A stretch of 64,000 nt of DNA from a bacterium (GTDB lineage: Bacteria; Chloroflexota; Anaerolineae; Caldilineales; Caldilineaceae). Where the stretch lies: the NCBI GenBank assembly GCA_016124945.1, contig WGMT01000033.1, positions 62,001 through 126,000 on the forward strand, given 5' to 3'. Below are positions 37,034-45,411 of this stretch, one piece after another; position 1 is the first letter of the stretch, and each line of letters starts with the position of its first letter. Under the pieces are notes generated by a model. The model searched no databases. It saw nothing but the letters and a program-made list of their open reading frames with translations, and was not told the DNA's origin. Made by a program: the position numbers and the translations under genes.

Positions 37034-40000
37034 ATGTTACAAAGACTCAAAATTCTATTTCTTTCTCTTGTCGTCGTCATCGCAGTCTTTTTGACCGCAC
37101 GTACCACCTATCTCGAACTGATCCCACCGCGGGAGGAGCCCAGCGGCTCGATCCTCGTCTGGCACAGTTGGCCCGAAGAGGACACACCCATCCTGCTCGA
37201 CGTGGTGCAACGCTACATCGATCTGCACCCCGACGCCAAGATCGCCTTGAGCCGCGTCCCGCCCGAAGACCTGCTGACGCGCTTCGAGGAAGCGGCCGGC
37301 ATCGGGTTCGGCCCCGATCTGCTGCTGGCCCCAAGCGATTACATCCTGCCCCTGGCCCAATCCGATCTCATCATGCACGTTGTAATCAACGAAATGGTGC
37401 GTGATCGCTTTCTGCCCGCTTCGCTCGACGCCCTGCACTACAACGGCCAACTCTACGGCCTGCCGTTGACGCTCCACACTTCCGGCCTCTACTACAACCG
37501 CTCAATTGTCGAAGAGCCGGCACGCACCGTCGACGAACTGCTGGCCGCGGCGCAGTCGGGCGTGGAGATCGGGCTGAGTCCATCCTTTGAAAATGCCTAC
37601 TGGGGGTTGCGCGCCTTCGGTGGACGCCTCTTCAACGAAGAAGGACGCGCCATCCTCGATCAGGGGGGCTTCGCCAATTGGCTCAACTGGCTTTCTCTGG
37701 CCCAGGACATCCCCGCCTTTGTGCTCAGCAATGATCAGAGCGCCCTGCGCACGTTGTTTATTGAGGGGCAATTGGGGTATCTCATCGACCGCTCCACCGC
37801 TTGGGACGAACTCAGCGCCGGCCTTGATCCCAGCCGTATCGGCGTGCTGCCCCTGCCCACCGGGCCCACGGGCAGCCCGGCGCCTCTCCTCGGCGTCAAC
37901 GCCCTGCTCTTCAGCGCAGCGTCCTCTTCGCCGCAGCAGGTGCTGGCCCAGGATCTGGCCGCTTTCCTCACCAATGTGGAGCAGCAGACCACCTTCATGC
38001 GCCAGACCGAACGCATCCCCGCCAACACCCGTGTGCGCATCAACGCTCGCCTTTCGCCCGTCGTGGCTTCTTTTGCCGAACAGGCGCGGGCATCGGTGGC
38101 GCTGCCGTTAAGCGATCAGATCAACGACATTGTCCGCCTGGGCAACGAAGCATACACCCGTGTCCTCGAGGGCGTGGTGACCCCTGCCGAAGCTGCCGCC
38201 GATGCCACTGCCGCTGTCAACGAGTCGTTGGGATTCGCGCCTACAGCCGGTGACGGCTACACCTGCCTCAGCGTCGGTGACTTCACGCTCTGGCACACCT
38301 GGGTCAATGACCAGGCTGCTGCGCTGGATGAGATCATCGCCGCCTTTTCCGTAGACTGCCCCAACGTCTACGTCCGCAGCCAGTTTGTGGCCGAAGTTGA
38401 AATCGCGGCTCGCCTGCGCAACGTCGCCGCCGGGGATCGCCCCGATCTCGTGCTGCTGCCCCACACCACCCTCTCGGCACTCATTGCCGACACCATCGTT
38501 CGCCCTGTGGGGCCGCTCCTCACCGATTCTCAGATCGTAGCTGAGCCGGACGTGCTACAGCGTTTTCGTCCCCTGGCGCTCAATGCCTTTCGATCCGGTG
38601 AACGACTGTACGGTCTGCCCATGGCAGTGCGTACCCAGGCATTGATCTACAACAACGCGCTCGTAGACGTGCCTGCCCGCTCCATGTCTGATCTGCTGCT
38701 CCAGACGGAGGGCGGTGCACGCCTGGGTGTCACCCTCGATTTCGCCGATCTTTACTGGGGGCTGGCTGCCTTTGGCGCACCCCCGGTGACTGCCGGTGTG
38801 CCCATCGCCCTGGACGAAACATCTTTGACGGCGTGGTTCGATTGGTTGCTGCGCGCCGAACAGAACGATGCACTTGTCCTCGGGGCCGATGCCGCCGCAC
38901 TCAACCAACGCTTCGTCGACGGCACCATCGCTTACCGCATTGCCTCCGCCGAAGTCGCCGCCGAAGTCGCCGCAGCGAGTGGACCGGGCGCGGTTGATGT
39001 CACCACGCTGCCTAGCGGCCCACAGGGGGAATCGGCTCCGTTGGCGGTGGTGCATGGTTTCGCCGTCACCTCCATAGACGAGACCGCGCTGCCCGCACTG
39101 GTGGAGTTCATGCGCTACGCCACCGCTGCCTCGGCCCAGCGCAACCTCGTGGACATTGCCACCGCGCTGCCCGCCAACGCCACCGTCGACGTTACCGCAC
39201 ACCCGATTCTGGCCGCCTACGCCGAACAACTGGCGACTGCGATCCTGATGTCCACCCTACCCAATATGACCAACCTCATCGCCTTTGGCGGTGACGGCTA
39301 TGTCTGGGTGCGCAGCGGCGTCCTTCCGCCGGCAGAGGCGGCGCAGGAGGTGATCAACCTGATCCAACAGGCCACCGGCGCCTCTCCATCTTCTGCCGAG
39401 GCGCTTACCTGCGCCGGGGCAGGGCGGGTGCAACTGTGGACGGTTGCCACCGATGAACGCTTTTCCGCCGCGCTGACCGAGTTGGGGAGCCGCTTCAGCG
39501 CCGCCTGCCCCGACATCGCCGTCACCCACCGAGTGGCCGCCGACCGCGCCGAAGCGCTCGATGCTGTGCGCGCCTTGGCAGAAGACGAGATCGGCCTGAT
39601 CCTTGGCAGTGGGGATTGGGCGTCTGATCTGGCCGCCGGGGCGGATACGGCCACCACCGCCGATCAACTGGCTGCATCCTCGCTCGACGCCGTCTTCGCG
39701 CCGGTGGACGGCTTCGTCGATGCCGCCTTCCTGCGCACGATCCTACCTACCGCGTTGGACAGCGTGCGCGCCGATGGCCGTCTTTTCGCACTGCCCCTTT
39801 CTGTAGACACCACCGCCATCTACGTCAACCGCAGCCGCATTCAATCCACACCCGCCACTCTGGCCGATCTGCTCAGCGAAGCCCAAATCGGCAGGCGTGT
39901 GGCGCTGCTGAGCGAGAACACACAGGCGTTGTGGGGCATCGGCGCGTTCGGCGGCTCGCCCAACCCCATCCCCAATGCGGCGGGCACACCGATTGCGCCT

Positions 40001-40600
40001 GCCATCTGGCCTTCAGAAAGTGGGCTGACGGAGTGGTTCCGCTGGCTTGTGCAGGCACAGCGCACGCCGGGCATGATCCTGGGCGAAGACGAAGCTCGCT
40101 CGCTCTCACTCTTCACCGCCGGGCGGCTCGCCTACTTCAGCGGTAACGCCCATCTGTTGCCCGAACTGCGCGCCGCCCTGGGCGACGCCGTCCTCGACGT
40201 GATGTTGATTCCGACAGGGCCGGCCGGCGCGGCGACGCCACTCTTGCACAGCCAGGCGCTCTACTTCCCCGTCGGCCCATTCGGCGCGACCGTGGATGGC
40301 GCAGCGCAACAGGCCGCCGTCACCTACGCCGCTTACCTGCTCAGCGCGGAGGCCCAACGCGTCCTTATGACCGAAGCTGATCGCGTCCCCGTGAACCGGT
40401 TGGTGGACATGAGCAGCCGACCTCGGATTGCCCGTTTCGCGGCGCAGGCATCTACCGCCGTCCCCTACCCAACCCCGCGCGGACAATCCTTCCTGGCGGC
40501 ACTACGCACGGTGACAGCCCAACTGCTCAACGGCAACCTCACCCCAGAATCAGCCGCCGCCCGTGTCTTGGCATTGACCGCTCAGGCGGAGGAGCGTTAA
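37034..40600 (+). CDS. Membrane-anchored protein of three tandem solute-binding domains
   Basis: A 1,188-residue protein with an N-terminal transmembrane anchor (ILFLSLVVVIAVFLTA, no lipobox) and three consecutive MalE-type binding domains at about 38-397, 416-783 and 798-1185. Each repeat shows the same landmarks: an N-lobe start with W (VWHSW, LWHTW, LWTVA); LYGLPLTLHT / LYGLPMAVRT / LFALPLSVDT; AYWGLRAFGG / LYWGLAAFGA / ALWGIGAFGG; LPTGPTGSPAP / LPSGPQGESAP / IPTGPAGAATP; and a closing helix. Repeats 2 and 3 share a Cys pair (411/442, 793/825) that repeat 1 lacks. No permease or ATPase is adjacent. The stop is 3 nt before the MscS start, so the two products are made together. A ligand sensor for the channel is inferred. 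Confidence 0.85.
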   Translation: MLQRLKILFLSLVVVIAVFLTARTTYLELIPPREEPSGSILVWHSWPEEDTPILLDVVQRYIDLHPDAKIALSRVPPEDLLTRFEEAAGIGFGPDLLLAPSDYILPLAQSDLIMHVVINEMVRDRFLPASLDALHYNGQLYGLPLTLHTSGLYYNRSIVEEPARTVDELLAAAQSGVEIGLSPSFENAYWGLRAFGGRLFNEEGRAILDQGGFANWLNWLSLAQDIPAFVLSNDQSALRTLFIEGQLGYLIDRSTAWDELSAGLDPSRIGVLPLPTGPTGSPAPLLGVNALLFSAASSSPQQVLAQDLAAFLTNVEQQTTFMRQTERIPANTRVRINARLSPVVASFAEQARASVALPLSDQINDIVRLGNEAYTRVLEGVVTPAEAAADATAAVNESLGFAPTAGDGYTCLSVGDFTLWHTWVNDQAAALDEIIAAFSVDCPNVYVRSQFVAEVEIAARLRNVAAGDRPDLVLLPHTTLSALIADTIVRPVGPLLTDSQIVAEPDVLQRFRPLALNAFRSGERLYGLPMAVRTQALIYNNALVDVPARSMSDLLLQTEGGARLGVTLDFADLYWGLAAFGAPPVTAGVPIALDETSLTAWFDWLLRAEQNDALVLGADAAALNQRFVDGTIAYRIASAEVAAEVAAASGPGAVDVTTLPSGPQGESAPLAVVHGFAVTSIDETALPALVEFMRYATAASAQRNLVDIATALPANATVDVTAHPILAAYAEQLATAILMSTLPNMTNLIAFGGDGYVWVRSGVLPPAEAAQEVINLIQQATGASPSSAEALTCAGAGRVQLWTVATDERFSAALTELGSRFSAACPDIAVTHRVAADRAEALDAVRALAEDEIGLILGSGDWASDLAAGADTATTADQLAASSLDAVFAPVDGFVDAAFLRTILPTALDSVRADGRLFALPLSVDTTAIYVNRSRIQSTPATLADLLSEAQIGRRVALLSENTQALWGIGAFGGSPNPIPNAAGTPIAPAIWPSESGLTEWFRWLVQAQRTPGMILGEDEARSLSLFTAGRLAYFSGNAHLLPELRAALGDAVLDVMLIPTGPAGAATPLLHSQALYFPVGPFGATVDGAAQQAAVTYAAYLLSAEAQRVLMTEADRVPVNRLVDMSSRPRIARFAAQASTAVPYPTPRGQSFLAALRTVTAQLLNGNLTPESAAARVLALTAQAEER

Positions 40601-40603
40601 ACC

Positions 40604-42109
40604 ATGAACGAACTTCCCTTCCTCGAACGGCTGTTGGAGCAGATCGACGTGATCCTGCTCGTGCTCGACAGGCCCGTGGTGCAGCGGCAGATTCTGGTCT
40701 TCGCGCTCCTGTTGCTGGCCGCCGAACTGGTGGCGTGGCGACTCACCGAAATGCGTACCCACTTCTTCGCCGTCCAAGACAGTGAACGTAAGCCACGGCG
40801 TACACTCCGCCCGGCATGGTTGATGGATCTGGCGCAAAGCCGATCCTTGCGCCGCTGGTTGCGCGCCCTGGAACACACCTATTCACCCATTGTGGCCATC
40901 CTATTGGGCGAAGTTTCAGTGCTCGCATTTGAAAGCGCAGGCTGGCAGTTCGGTCTGCTGCGCGAAGGTCTGATCTTTTTCTGGTTGCTGCTCGTCTACC
41001 GCTTCATGGTCACCGTCCTCTACGCCTGGCGCGGTGAAAAAGAGGCGCAGTGGCCTCACCAACGGGTGCTGCTGCCGCTCTTTCTCTTCGTCTTTGCCTT
41101 CACCACCACCCGTGTCCTCTCGGGGATCGTCGACCTGGCCGGTGTGCGCCTCTTCACCTTCTCTGAGAACGCCATTAGCCTAGGGTCGCTTTACGTTGCC
41201 ATTGTGATTCTCTACAGCTTTCTCCTCATCTCGTGGACCTTTGAGGGCTTGCTCGAAAAGCTCATTCTCCCCCGCTCTGGGGCCGATGTCGGGTTGAGCA
41301 ACACCATTCAGACGGTAAGCCGCTACATTGTTATCACCGCCGGTCTCCTTGCCGCTCTGGGATCGCTGGGGATCGACTTTTCCACACTGGCGATTATCGG
41401 TGCCGGGCTTTCGGTGGGCATCGGCTTCGGTTTACAGGAATTGGTGGCCAACTTCATTAGCGGCATCCTGTTGCTTTTCGAGCAGTCGATTCGTCCTGGC
41501 GACATTGTGGAAGTAGAAGGACGCATGGGCACCGTCGAAAAATTGCGCATTCGCTCCACCACCGTGCGCACATTCGACAACGTCGAGGTGATCATCCCCA
41601 ATCAGCAGCTTCTCACCTCCTCGGTGACGACCTACACCCACACCAACCGACGCATCCGTATCAAACTGTCGGTGGGCGCCAGCTACAACGCCGATCCACA
41701 AGAAGTGCGCGATGCGCTCATGTCTGCCTGTTTGCGGCATGGCCTCGTCCTCAAGGACCCGGAGCCGCTGATCTTTTTCATGGGCTATGGCGCATCGAGC
41801 ATCGACTTTGACGTCATGGTCTGGGTGGACGACATCTCAAACATGATGAAGACGCGTAGCGACCTTTTGTTCATGATCTGGCGCGAGTTTGAGAAGCGGC
41901 AGATCGAGATTCCCTTCCCTCAGCGCGATCTACATTTACGCAGCGGTGTGCCGTGGGACGATCTAATCGGCGCGTTGCGTCCTGAACGGGCCGGGGCCGA
42001 CGCTATTGATCCTGGTGAACGGGCTATGCCACAGACCAAGTCGGCAGAAAAAAGCGAAGAGCAGGCCAACCCGCTCAAAAAGCTAGACGAAAAACGAACT
42101 TTGTCTTAG
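40604..42109 (+). CDS. MscS-family mechanosensitive channel
   Basis: This 501-residue channel protein has about five or six membrane helices before the MscS core. The pore helix and beta domain begin near residue 265 (GAGLSVGIGFGLQELVANF), followed by the family signature SIRPGDIVEVEGRMGTVEKL and the C-terminal alpha/beta domain. The extended N-terminal half (residues 1-230) resembles the larger YbdG/YjeP-like members. The charged tail (about 450-501) is probably disordered. MscS proteins open under membrane tension or, in some branches, on ligand binding. GGAGGAG overlaps the end of the upstream triple-binding-domain gene, implying coupled translation. Confidence 0.92.
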   Translation: MNELPFLERLLEQIDVILLVLDRPVVQRQILVFALLLLAAELVAWRLTEMRTHFFAVQDSERKPRRTLRPAWLMDLAQSRSLRRWLRALEHTYSPIVAILLGEVSVLAFESAGWQFGLLREGLIFFWLLLVYRFMVTVLYAWRGEKEAQWPHQRVLLPLFLFVFAFTTTRVLSGIVDLAGVRLFTFSENAISLGSLYVAIVILYSFLLISWTFEGLLEKLILPRSGADVGLSNTIQTVSRYIVITAGLLAALGSLGIDFSTLAIIGAGLSVGIGFGLQELVANFISGILLLFEQSIRPGDIVEVEGRMGTVEKLRIRSTTVRTFDNVEVIIPNQQLLTSSVTTYTHTNRRIRIKLSVGASYNADPQEVRDALMSACLRHGLVLKDPEPLIFFMGYGASSIDFDVMVWVDDISNMMKTRSDLLFMIWREFEKRQIEIPFPQRDLHLRSGVPWDDLIGALRPERAGADAIDPGERAMPQTKSAEKSEEQANPLKKLDEKRTLS

Positions 42110-42110
42110 T

Positions 42111-42134
42111 TTTACACATAAAATGTAAATTTTT
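42111..42134 (+). terminator. Weak AT-rich hairpin after mscS
   Basis: TTTACA-CATAAAA-TGTAAA followed by TTTTT lies directly downstream of the MscS stop. The 6-bp AT stem is weak, so termination may be partial. Confidence 0.3.
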
Positions 42135-42247
42135 CCGCCAAAATCTTGGACAAGGACTAGTAAAAATCCGAAAGGCGTAGTAGAATACCTTTGAATCGTT
42201 TAAAACCTAGACAGGCAACTTTTCATCCCAAGAAAGGAAATCGTCGC

Positions 42248-42748
42248 ATGTTTAACAGTGTTAGAAAGTATGGCGCCTACGGGACAACCTTCGCCCGCAT
42301 CGCTGTGGGTGTTGTCTTCTTGTTACATGGGCTGAGCAAGTTCGGTGTCTTCGGCGGTGGCAGCATGGATGATACCGTTGCTATGTTCGGTATGATGAAC
42401 ATGCCAGTGCCAGTGTTCACGGCTGTATTTGTTGCTGTATTAGAAATTGTCGGTGGCCTGGCCCTGATTTTGGGCTACAGCGTGCGTATCGCGGCAGCCG
42501 CCCTCGGCATTGTGATGCTGGTGGCGATTGTGGCGGTGAAGTTGCCTGCCGAAGCCAACCCTGTGGCCATGATCAACGGCATGGTCGGCTACGAACTGGA
42601 TCTGGTGCTGTTGGCCGGCTTGGTCATGCTCTTCTTCCAGGGCGCCGGTGCTTTCTCGCTCGAAGCCTTGTTACAGTCACCTGAGCCGAACGACGACATG
42701 GAAGAGTTTGTCGACTATATTAGCCGACAGCGAGGCAACCCAGCCTGA
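42248..42748 (+). CDS. DoxX-family membrane protein
   Basis: This 166-residue, four-helix membrane protein matches the DoxX/DoxD family: an arginine before helix 1 (ARIAVGVVFLLHGLSKFGVF), then AVLEIVGGLALILGYSVR and the C-terminal ELDLVLLAGLVMLFFQGAG. DoxX proteins are quinone-linked or redox-partner membrane proteins, but most members, including this one, have no defined reaction. AAAGGAAA sits 9 nt before the ATG at 42248; the frame is open further upstream without support. It is followed by a good terminator and appears monocistronic or weakly linked to mscS. Confidence 0.88.
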   Translation: MFNSVRKYGAYGTTFARIAVGVVFLLHGLSKFGVFGGGSMDDTVAMFGMMNMPVPVFTAVFVAVLEIVGGLALILGYSVRIAAAALGIVMLVAIVAVKLPAEANPVAMINGMVGYELDLVLLAGLVMLFFQGAGAFSLEALLQSPEPNDDMEEFVDYISRQRGNPA

Positions 42749-42785
42749 TTTCAGTTAAGTTTCGCTGATATTTTTGGAGCAATAC

Positions 42786-42821
42786 AAACATGGCAACTCG
42801 TTCAAAGTTGCCATGTTTTTT
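42786..42821 (+). terminator. Intrinsic terminator of doxX
   Basis: AAACATGGCAACT (42786-42798) pairs with AGTTGCCATGTTT (42806-42818), with a 7-nt loop and a following T-run. Confidence 0.88.
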
Positions 42822-42834
42822 ATGAAATTTGCAC

Positions 42835-42863
42835 TTGACAAGCCAAAAGAAGTATGGCATACT
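42835..42863 (+). promoter_or_regulatory. Sigma-70 promoter of the small transcription unit
   Basis: TTGACA (42835-42840), a 17-bp spacer and CATACT (42858-42863), with an extended -10 TGG just before it. Transcription would start near 42870. Confidence 0.65.
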
Positions 42864-42967
42864 GCCCGCAGCTAGGCAATTGAGGACATAAATAGCTTAC
42901 ACCTCCCGCTCTTCTTGTCCCGCCCAGCCTGAAAACGCTATCCTATATAGAAGGAGGTGATGCCAAC

Positions 42968-43027
42968 ATGGATAATTGTAGTCGCAGTATGGGTCCGGTG
43001 GCGTCGCCTCGAGGGGTAACTCTCTAA
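42968..43027 (+). CDS. 19-residue small ORF with near-perfect Shine-Dalgarno
   Basis: The ORF encodes MDNCSRSMGPVASPRGVTL. AAGGAGGTGAT, complementary to the end of 16S rRNA over 11 bases, lies 7 nt before the ATG, much stronger than that of any other gene here. The second half of the ORF forms the left arm of a 12-bp hairpin, so translation would disrupt the structure. No homologue or motif was recognised; the single Cys and Pro/Gly-rich end give no function. Confidence 0.5.
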   Translation: MDNCSRSMGPVASPRGVTL

Positions 43028-43050
43028 GTTTTGCCACCGGACCCTAAACA

Positions 43051-43084
43051 GTAAAGACCCTAGCCGCAAGGCTAGGGTCTTTAC
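43051..43084 (+). terminator. Strong intrinsic terminator of the small unit
   Basis: GTAAAGACCCTAGCC and GGCTAGGGTCTTTAC form a perfect 15-bp stem closed by a GCAA tetraloop, followed by GTTTCT. Confidence 0.88.
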
Positions 43085-43095
43085 GTTTCTAGTGG

Positions 43096-43177
43096 TGTTG
43101 TGTAGGTGCGACGCACTGGCTAAAACGACTTCGCATGCTCCAGCAAAAAGTGGCCAGTGCGTCGCACCTACACAACA
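43096..43177. repeat. Perfect 25-bp inverted repeat (GTAGGTGCGACGCAC type)
   Basis: 43096-43120 is the exact reverse complement of 43153-43177, with a 32-nt loop. The core TGTAGGTGCGACGCACTGGC shows no relation to the other repeats in the window. Confidence 0.85.
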
Positions 43178-43192
43178 GATCCCCAAGACGCA

Positions 43193-43229
43193 AGAAGGCC
43201 CACGGAGTGGCTCGCTCCGTGGGCCTTCT
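43193..43229. terminator. GC-rich hairpin, possible terminator
   Basis: AGAAGGCCCACGGAG and CTCCGTGGGCCTTCT form a perfect 15-bp stem with a 7-nt loop, followed by GCTTCTGTCTC on the plus strand. It lies between two repeats in a gene-free stretch and may insulate the small unit from the minus-strand BNR gene. Confidence 0.55.
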
Positions 43230-43304
43230 GCTTCTGTCTCCTTGTACCGAGGAGAATCTTAGCATCAACAAAATAGGATTGCAACGTCGAAAAATCTGTT
43301 GGGA

Positions 43305-43408
43305 AATAGAACGCGGACTGGGCGGATTGAGCGGATAAAACAGATTCAGAACGTTTTTGTCTGGAAATCCGCCTGGATCTGCTCAATCCGCCCAATCCGC
43401 GTTCTATT
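43305..43408. repeat. 28-bp inverted repeat (GAACGCGGATTGGGCGG type)
   Basis: 43305-43332 and 43381-43408 are reverse complements with one mismatch and a 48-nt loop. Internal GCGGATT/AATCCGC copies recur. Related degenerate copies lie near 33702-33782 and, more weakly, 28300-28380. Confidence 0.8.
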
Positions 43409-43414
43409 CTGATC

Positions 43415-45220
43415 CTAACGCAATCTCCAGATGACGCCACCCAACGCTACGGCAAGGAGATCTTCTGCGCCAGGGAGGACGGCGACGATGATCTCGTCTT
43501 CGATACCACTGCCCACTGGATGCCAGCCGCCGTCGCGCCGCCAGACACCGTGGCTGGTGGCGGCGTAGAGCGTGCCATCCGCCGCGGCGCTGAAGGCGGT
43601 GACACGCTCTTCGCCGGGTAGCGTCTCTTGTGCAACGGCCAGATTGCCGTCATCCAGATTCGTGTAGATGTGATAGACGCGCTCGCCGTTGGCAACGAAG
43701 AGCGAGTTTTCGGCGTCGCCCAGCGCGAGGAACGGCGCAACCGGTACGGGGCTTGTCAACGCACCCAGATCAACCCAGGTGACGCCCTGATCCGCCGACT
43801 GCCAGATTTCTACACTGTAATCCCTCTCCTGTGGCAGGGCGGTGATGGCGTAGATCGATTGGTCTTCGGCGTAGCGGGGCGAAAAGCGCAGGCCGAGTAC
43901 GGCGCGACCTTCCCACGGTGGAGAGAGTTTGTGCCAGTGTTCGCCGTCATCGTCGGAGCGGAAGAGGAGCGATACTTCGGAACTGAATTCGTCGATGCCT
44001 GCAACGAGGATCACGTTGTCTTCGGCGTAGGTGGGCGAAAGGACAACATGGCTGATAGGACAGGGCAGTGCGCGCCCAACCACCTCGTTGCCGTCGATCC
44101 TGTACAGCAGATCACCGCCTGCCATCACGGCGCTGGTCTTGTCGTCGCCCACCAGGGATACGATGGGCGAATCCATCTCCATCTCTATCCACGAGACGCC
44201 CAGGTTGTTGGAGGTCACCCAGCCGCCGTCAATGTCGGCCAGCGAGAGTCTTCCGTCCTCTGTACGTAGGGCCATCGGCGGCACGTGACAGGGAGGGATC
44301 GTCTCGATGGGCTGCCAGGTGTCGCCATCGTCGGTGGAGACGGCGATGCTCATCTGCCAGGTGGCGGCAAAGGCTTTCCCATTGTCTGCAAAGGCGATGG
44401 ACAGCGCCACGAAGGTGCCATTGTCCGAAGCCTGCCAATTGTTTCCCCAGTCGTTGGAAAGGATGATGCCGGCATCGGTGCCCGCCAGCACCAGCCCGTC
44501 GGCGCGTGCGGCCAGGGCGTTGATATCGAACTCGTCTATCATCTGTCGCCAGGACGCGCCGCCGTCGGTCGAGCGATAGACGCCCTGCATCTCTGTCCCA
44601 GCGAAGAGGACGACGCCGTCTGTATGGTCAACGGCCAGCAGTGTCTGTACTGCTTGGTCGGGCAGGCCCGTGCCTGCATCGCGCCAGGATCGTCCGCCGT
44701 TGCGCGATTTGTAGAGTCCGCCATTGGCCGTGCCGATCCAGAGTGTTTCGTTCTGGGCGAAATGTGGATCCACGGCAATGCAGAGGACGTCCATATCAAC
44801 GAGGCCGAAGGCGGCGCTTTCCCAACTTGCGCCGCCGTCCTGTGAGCGGAATGGACCCTCCGCCGTGGCGACAAAGATCGTCCTGTCTTGCGCGTAGTCA
44901 TGGGAAAGAGCGATGGCGGTAATGAGGCCGAGGCCTGCCCAGCCGTCGACTTCGGTCCACTGCGTGCCGTGGTCGGTGCAGTGGTAGAGCCGTCCGCTTT
45001 CGGTGGCGAAGAAGAGGTATGCGCCGTCGTCCGTCCCTGCGAGCGCCGTTACCGACGGGTCGCTCAGATCTACGCCGCTGCGCTGCCAGGTGACACCGCC
45101 GTCGTCGGTGTAAAGGAGCCCGGCGCGCGAGGCGGCAAAGAGCCGTTTCCCGGCGTAGAGGACGTCGATCACGGTGCCGCCGCGCCAGACGCCGACTTGC
45201 TGCCAGTGTGAGGTGTTCAT
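43415..45220 (-). CDS. BNR/Asp-box beta-propeller protein (Ycf48-like)
   Basis: This 601-residue protein is made of repeated propeller blades. Asp-box motifs (S-x-D-x-G-x-T-W) are clear in TDDGGVTWQRSG, SRNGGRSWRDAG, STDGGASWRQM, STDDGDTWQPIE, SDDDGEHWHKLS and SADQGVTWVDLG. The sequence between them follows the photosystem-II-assembly/sialidase-like pattern. It has no signal peptide or catalytic sialidase arginine set, so it is probably a binding scaffold. The start at 45220 follows AAGGA; the upstream frame runs through an intergenic inverted repeat and is rejected. It is the next gene after the GroEL-like gene on the same strand. Confidence 0.8.
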   Translation of the reverse strand: MNTSHWQQVGVWRGGTVIDVLYAGKRLFAASRAGLLYTDDGGVTWQRSGVDLSDPSVTALAGTDDGAYLFFATESGRLYHCTDHGTQWTEVDGWAGLGLITAIALSHDYAQDRTIFVATAEGPFRSQDGGASWESAAFGLVDMDVLCIAVDPHFAQNETLWIGTANGGLYKSRNGGRSWRDAGTGLPDQAVQTLLAVDHTDGVVLFAGTEMQGVYRSTDGGASWRQMIDEFDINALAARADGLVLAGTDAGIILSNDWGNNWQASDNGTFVALSIAFADNGKAFAATWQMSIAVSTDDGDTWQPIETIPPCHVPPMALRTEDGRLSLADIDGGWVTSNNLGVSWIEMEMDSPIVSLVGDDKTSAVMAGGDLLYRIDGNEVVGRALPCPISHVVLSPTYAEDNVILVAGIDEFSSEVSLLFRSDDDGEHWHKLSPPWEGRAVLGLRFSPRYAEDQSIYAITALPQERDYSVEIWQSADQGVTWVDLGALTSPVPVAPFLALGDAENSLFVANGERVYHIYTNLDDGNLAVAQETLPGEERVTAFSAAADGTLYAATSHGVWRRDGGWHPVGSGIEDEIIVAVLPGAEDLLAVALGGVIWRLR

Positions 45221-45242
45221 TGTGTGTGTCCTTGTGGGGCGT

Positions 45243-45400
45243 GGTGCGTGGCGCGTAGTGCGTGTACGGGTAGTGGGAGTGATGCTTGCATTGGGAACGG
45301 CTGTTTTCAAATGGTATCCCATCCAATCCGTCTTCACAAGAACAACGAACCAATACAAGTTCAACATTGCTACCAGTACACGCACCACGCACTACGCACC
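45243..45400. repeat. 25-bp inverted repeat (GTGCGTAGTGCGTG type)
   Basis: 45243-45267 and 45376-45400 are reverse complements with three transition mismatches and a 108-nt loop, filling the gap between the GroEL-like and BNR genes. The same TGCGTAGTGCGTGTACC core appears once at about 7422-7445. Confidence 0.75.
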
Positions 45401-45411
45401 AGGCATTGTTT

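Larger units (their letters stand above)
42870..43084 (+). ncRNA. Compact ~215-nt stand-alone transcript with regulated-looking leader
   Basis: This unit runs from the predicted start near 42870 to the terminator at 43084. The 5' end can form a small hairpin (AGCTA 42870-42874 with TAGCT 42893-42897). CACCTCC (42900-42906) is a perfect complement of the Shine-Dalgarno GGAGGTG (42953-42959), so the ribosome-binding site could be sequestered. A 19-codon ORF follows, overlapped by a 12-bp stem (42991-43002 with 43033-43044). No further gene lies downstream on this strand before the terminator. It could be a dual-function small RNA, a small-protein mRNA with a riboswitch-like leader, or a relic. 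No known RNA class was recognised. Confidence 0.5.

Noticed and set aside
36741..37094. A 117-codon open frame before the triple-binding-domain gene
   Set aside because: Low-complexity Lys/Arg and Ser stretches from A-rich and pyrimidine-rich intergenic DNA, no ribosome-binding site, overlaps the next gene start.
42945..42962. AAGGAGGTGAT as an antisense trace of a 16S rRNA 3' end
   Set aside because: The match stops after 11 bases and the flanks do not resemble rRNA; a strong Shine-Dalgarno before an ATG explains it better.
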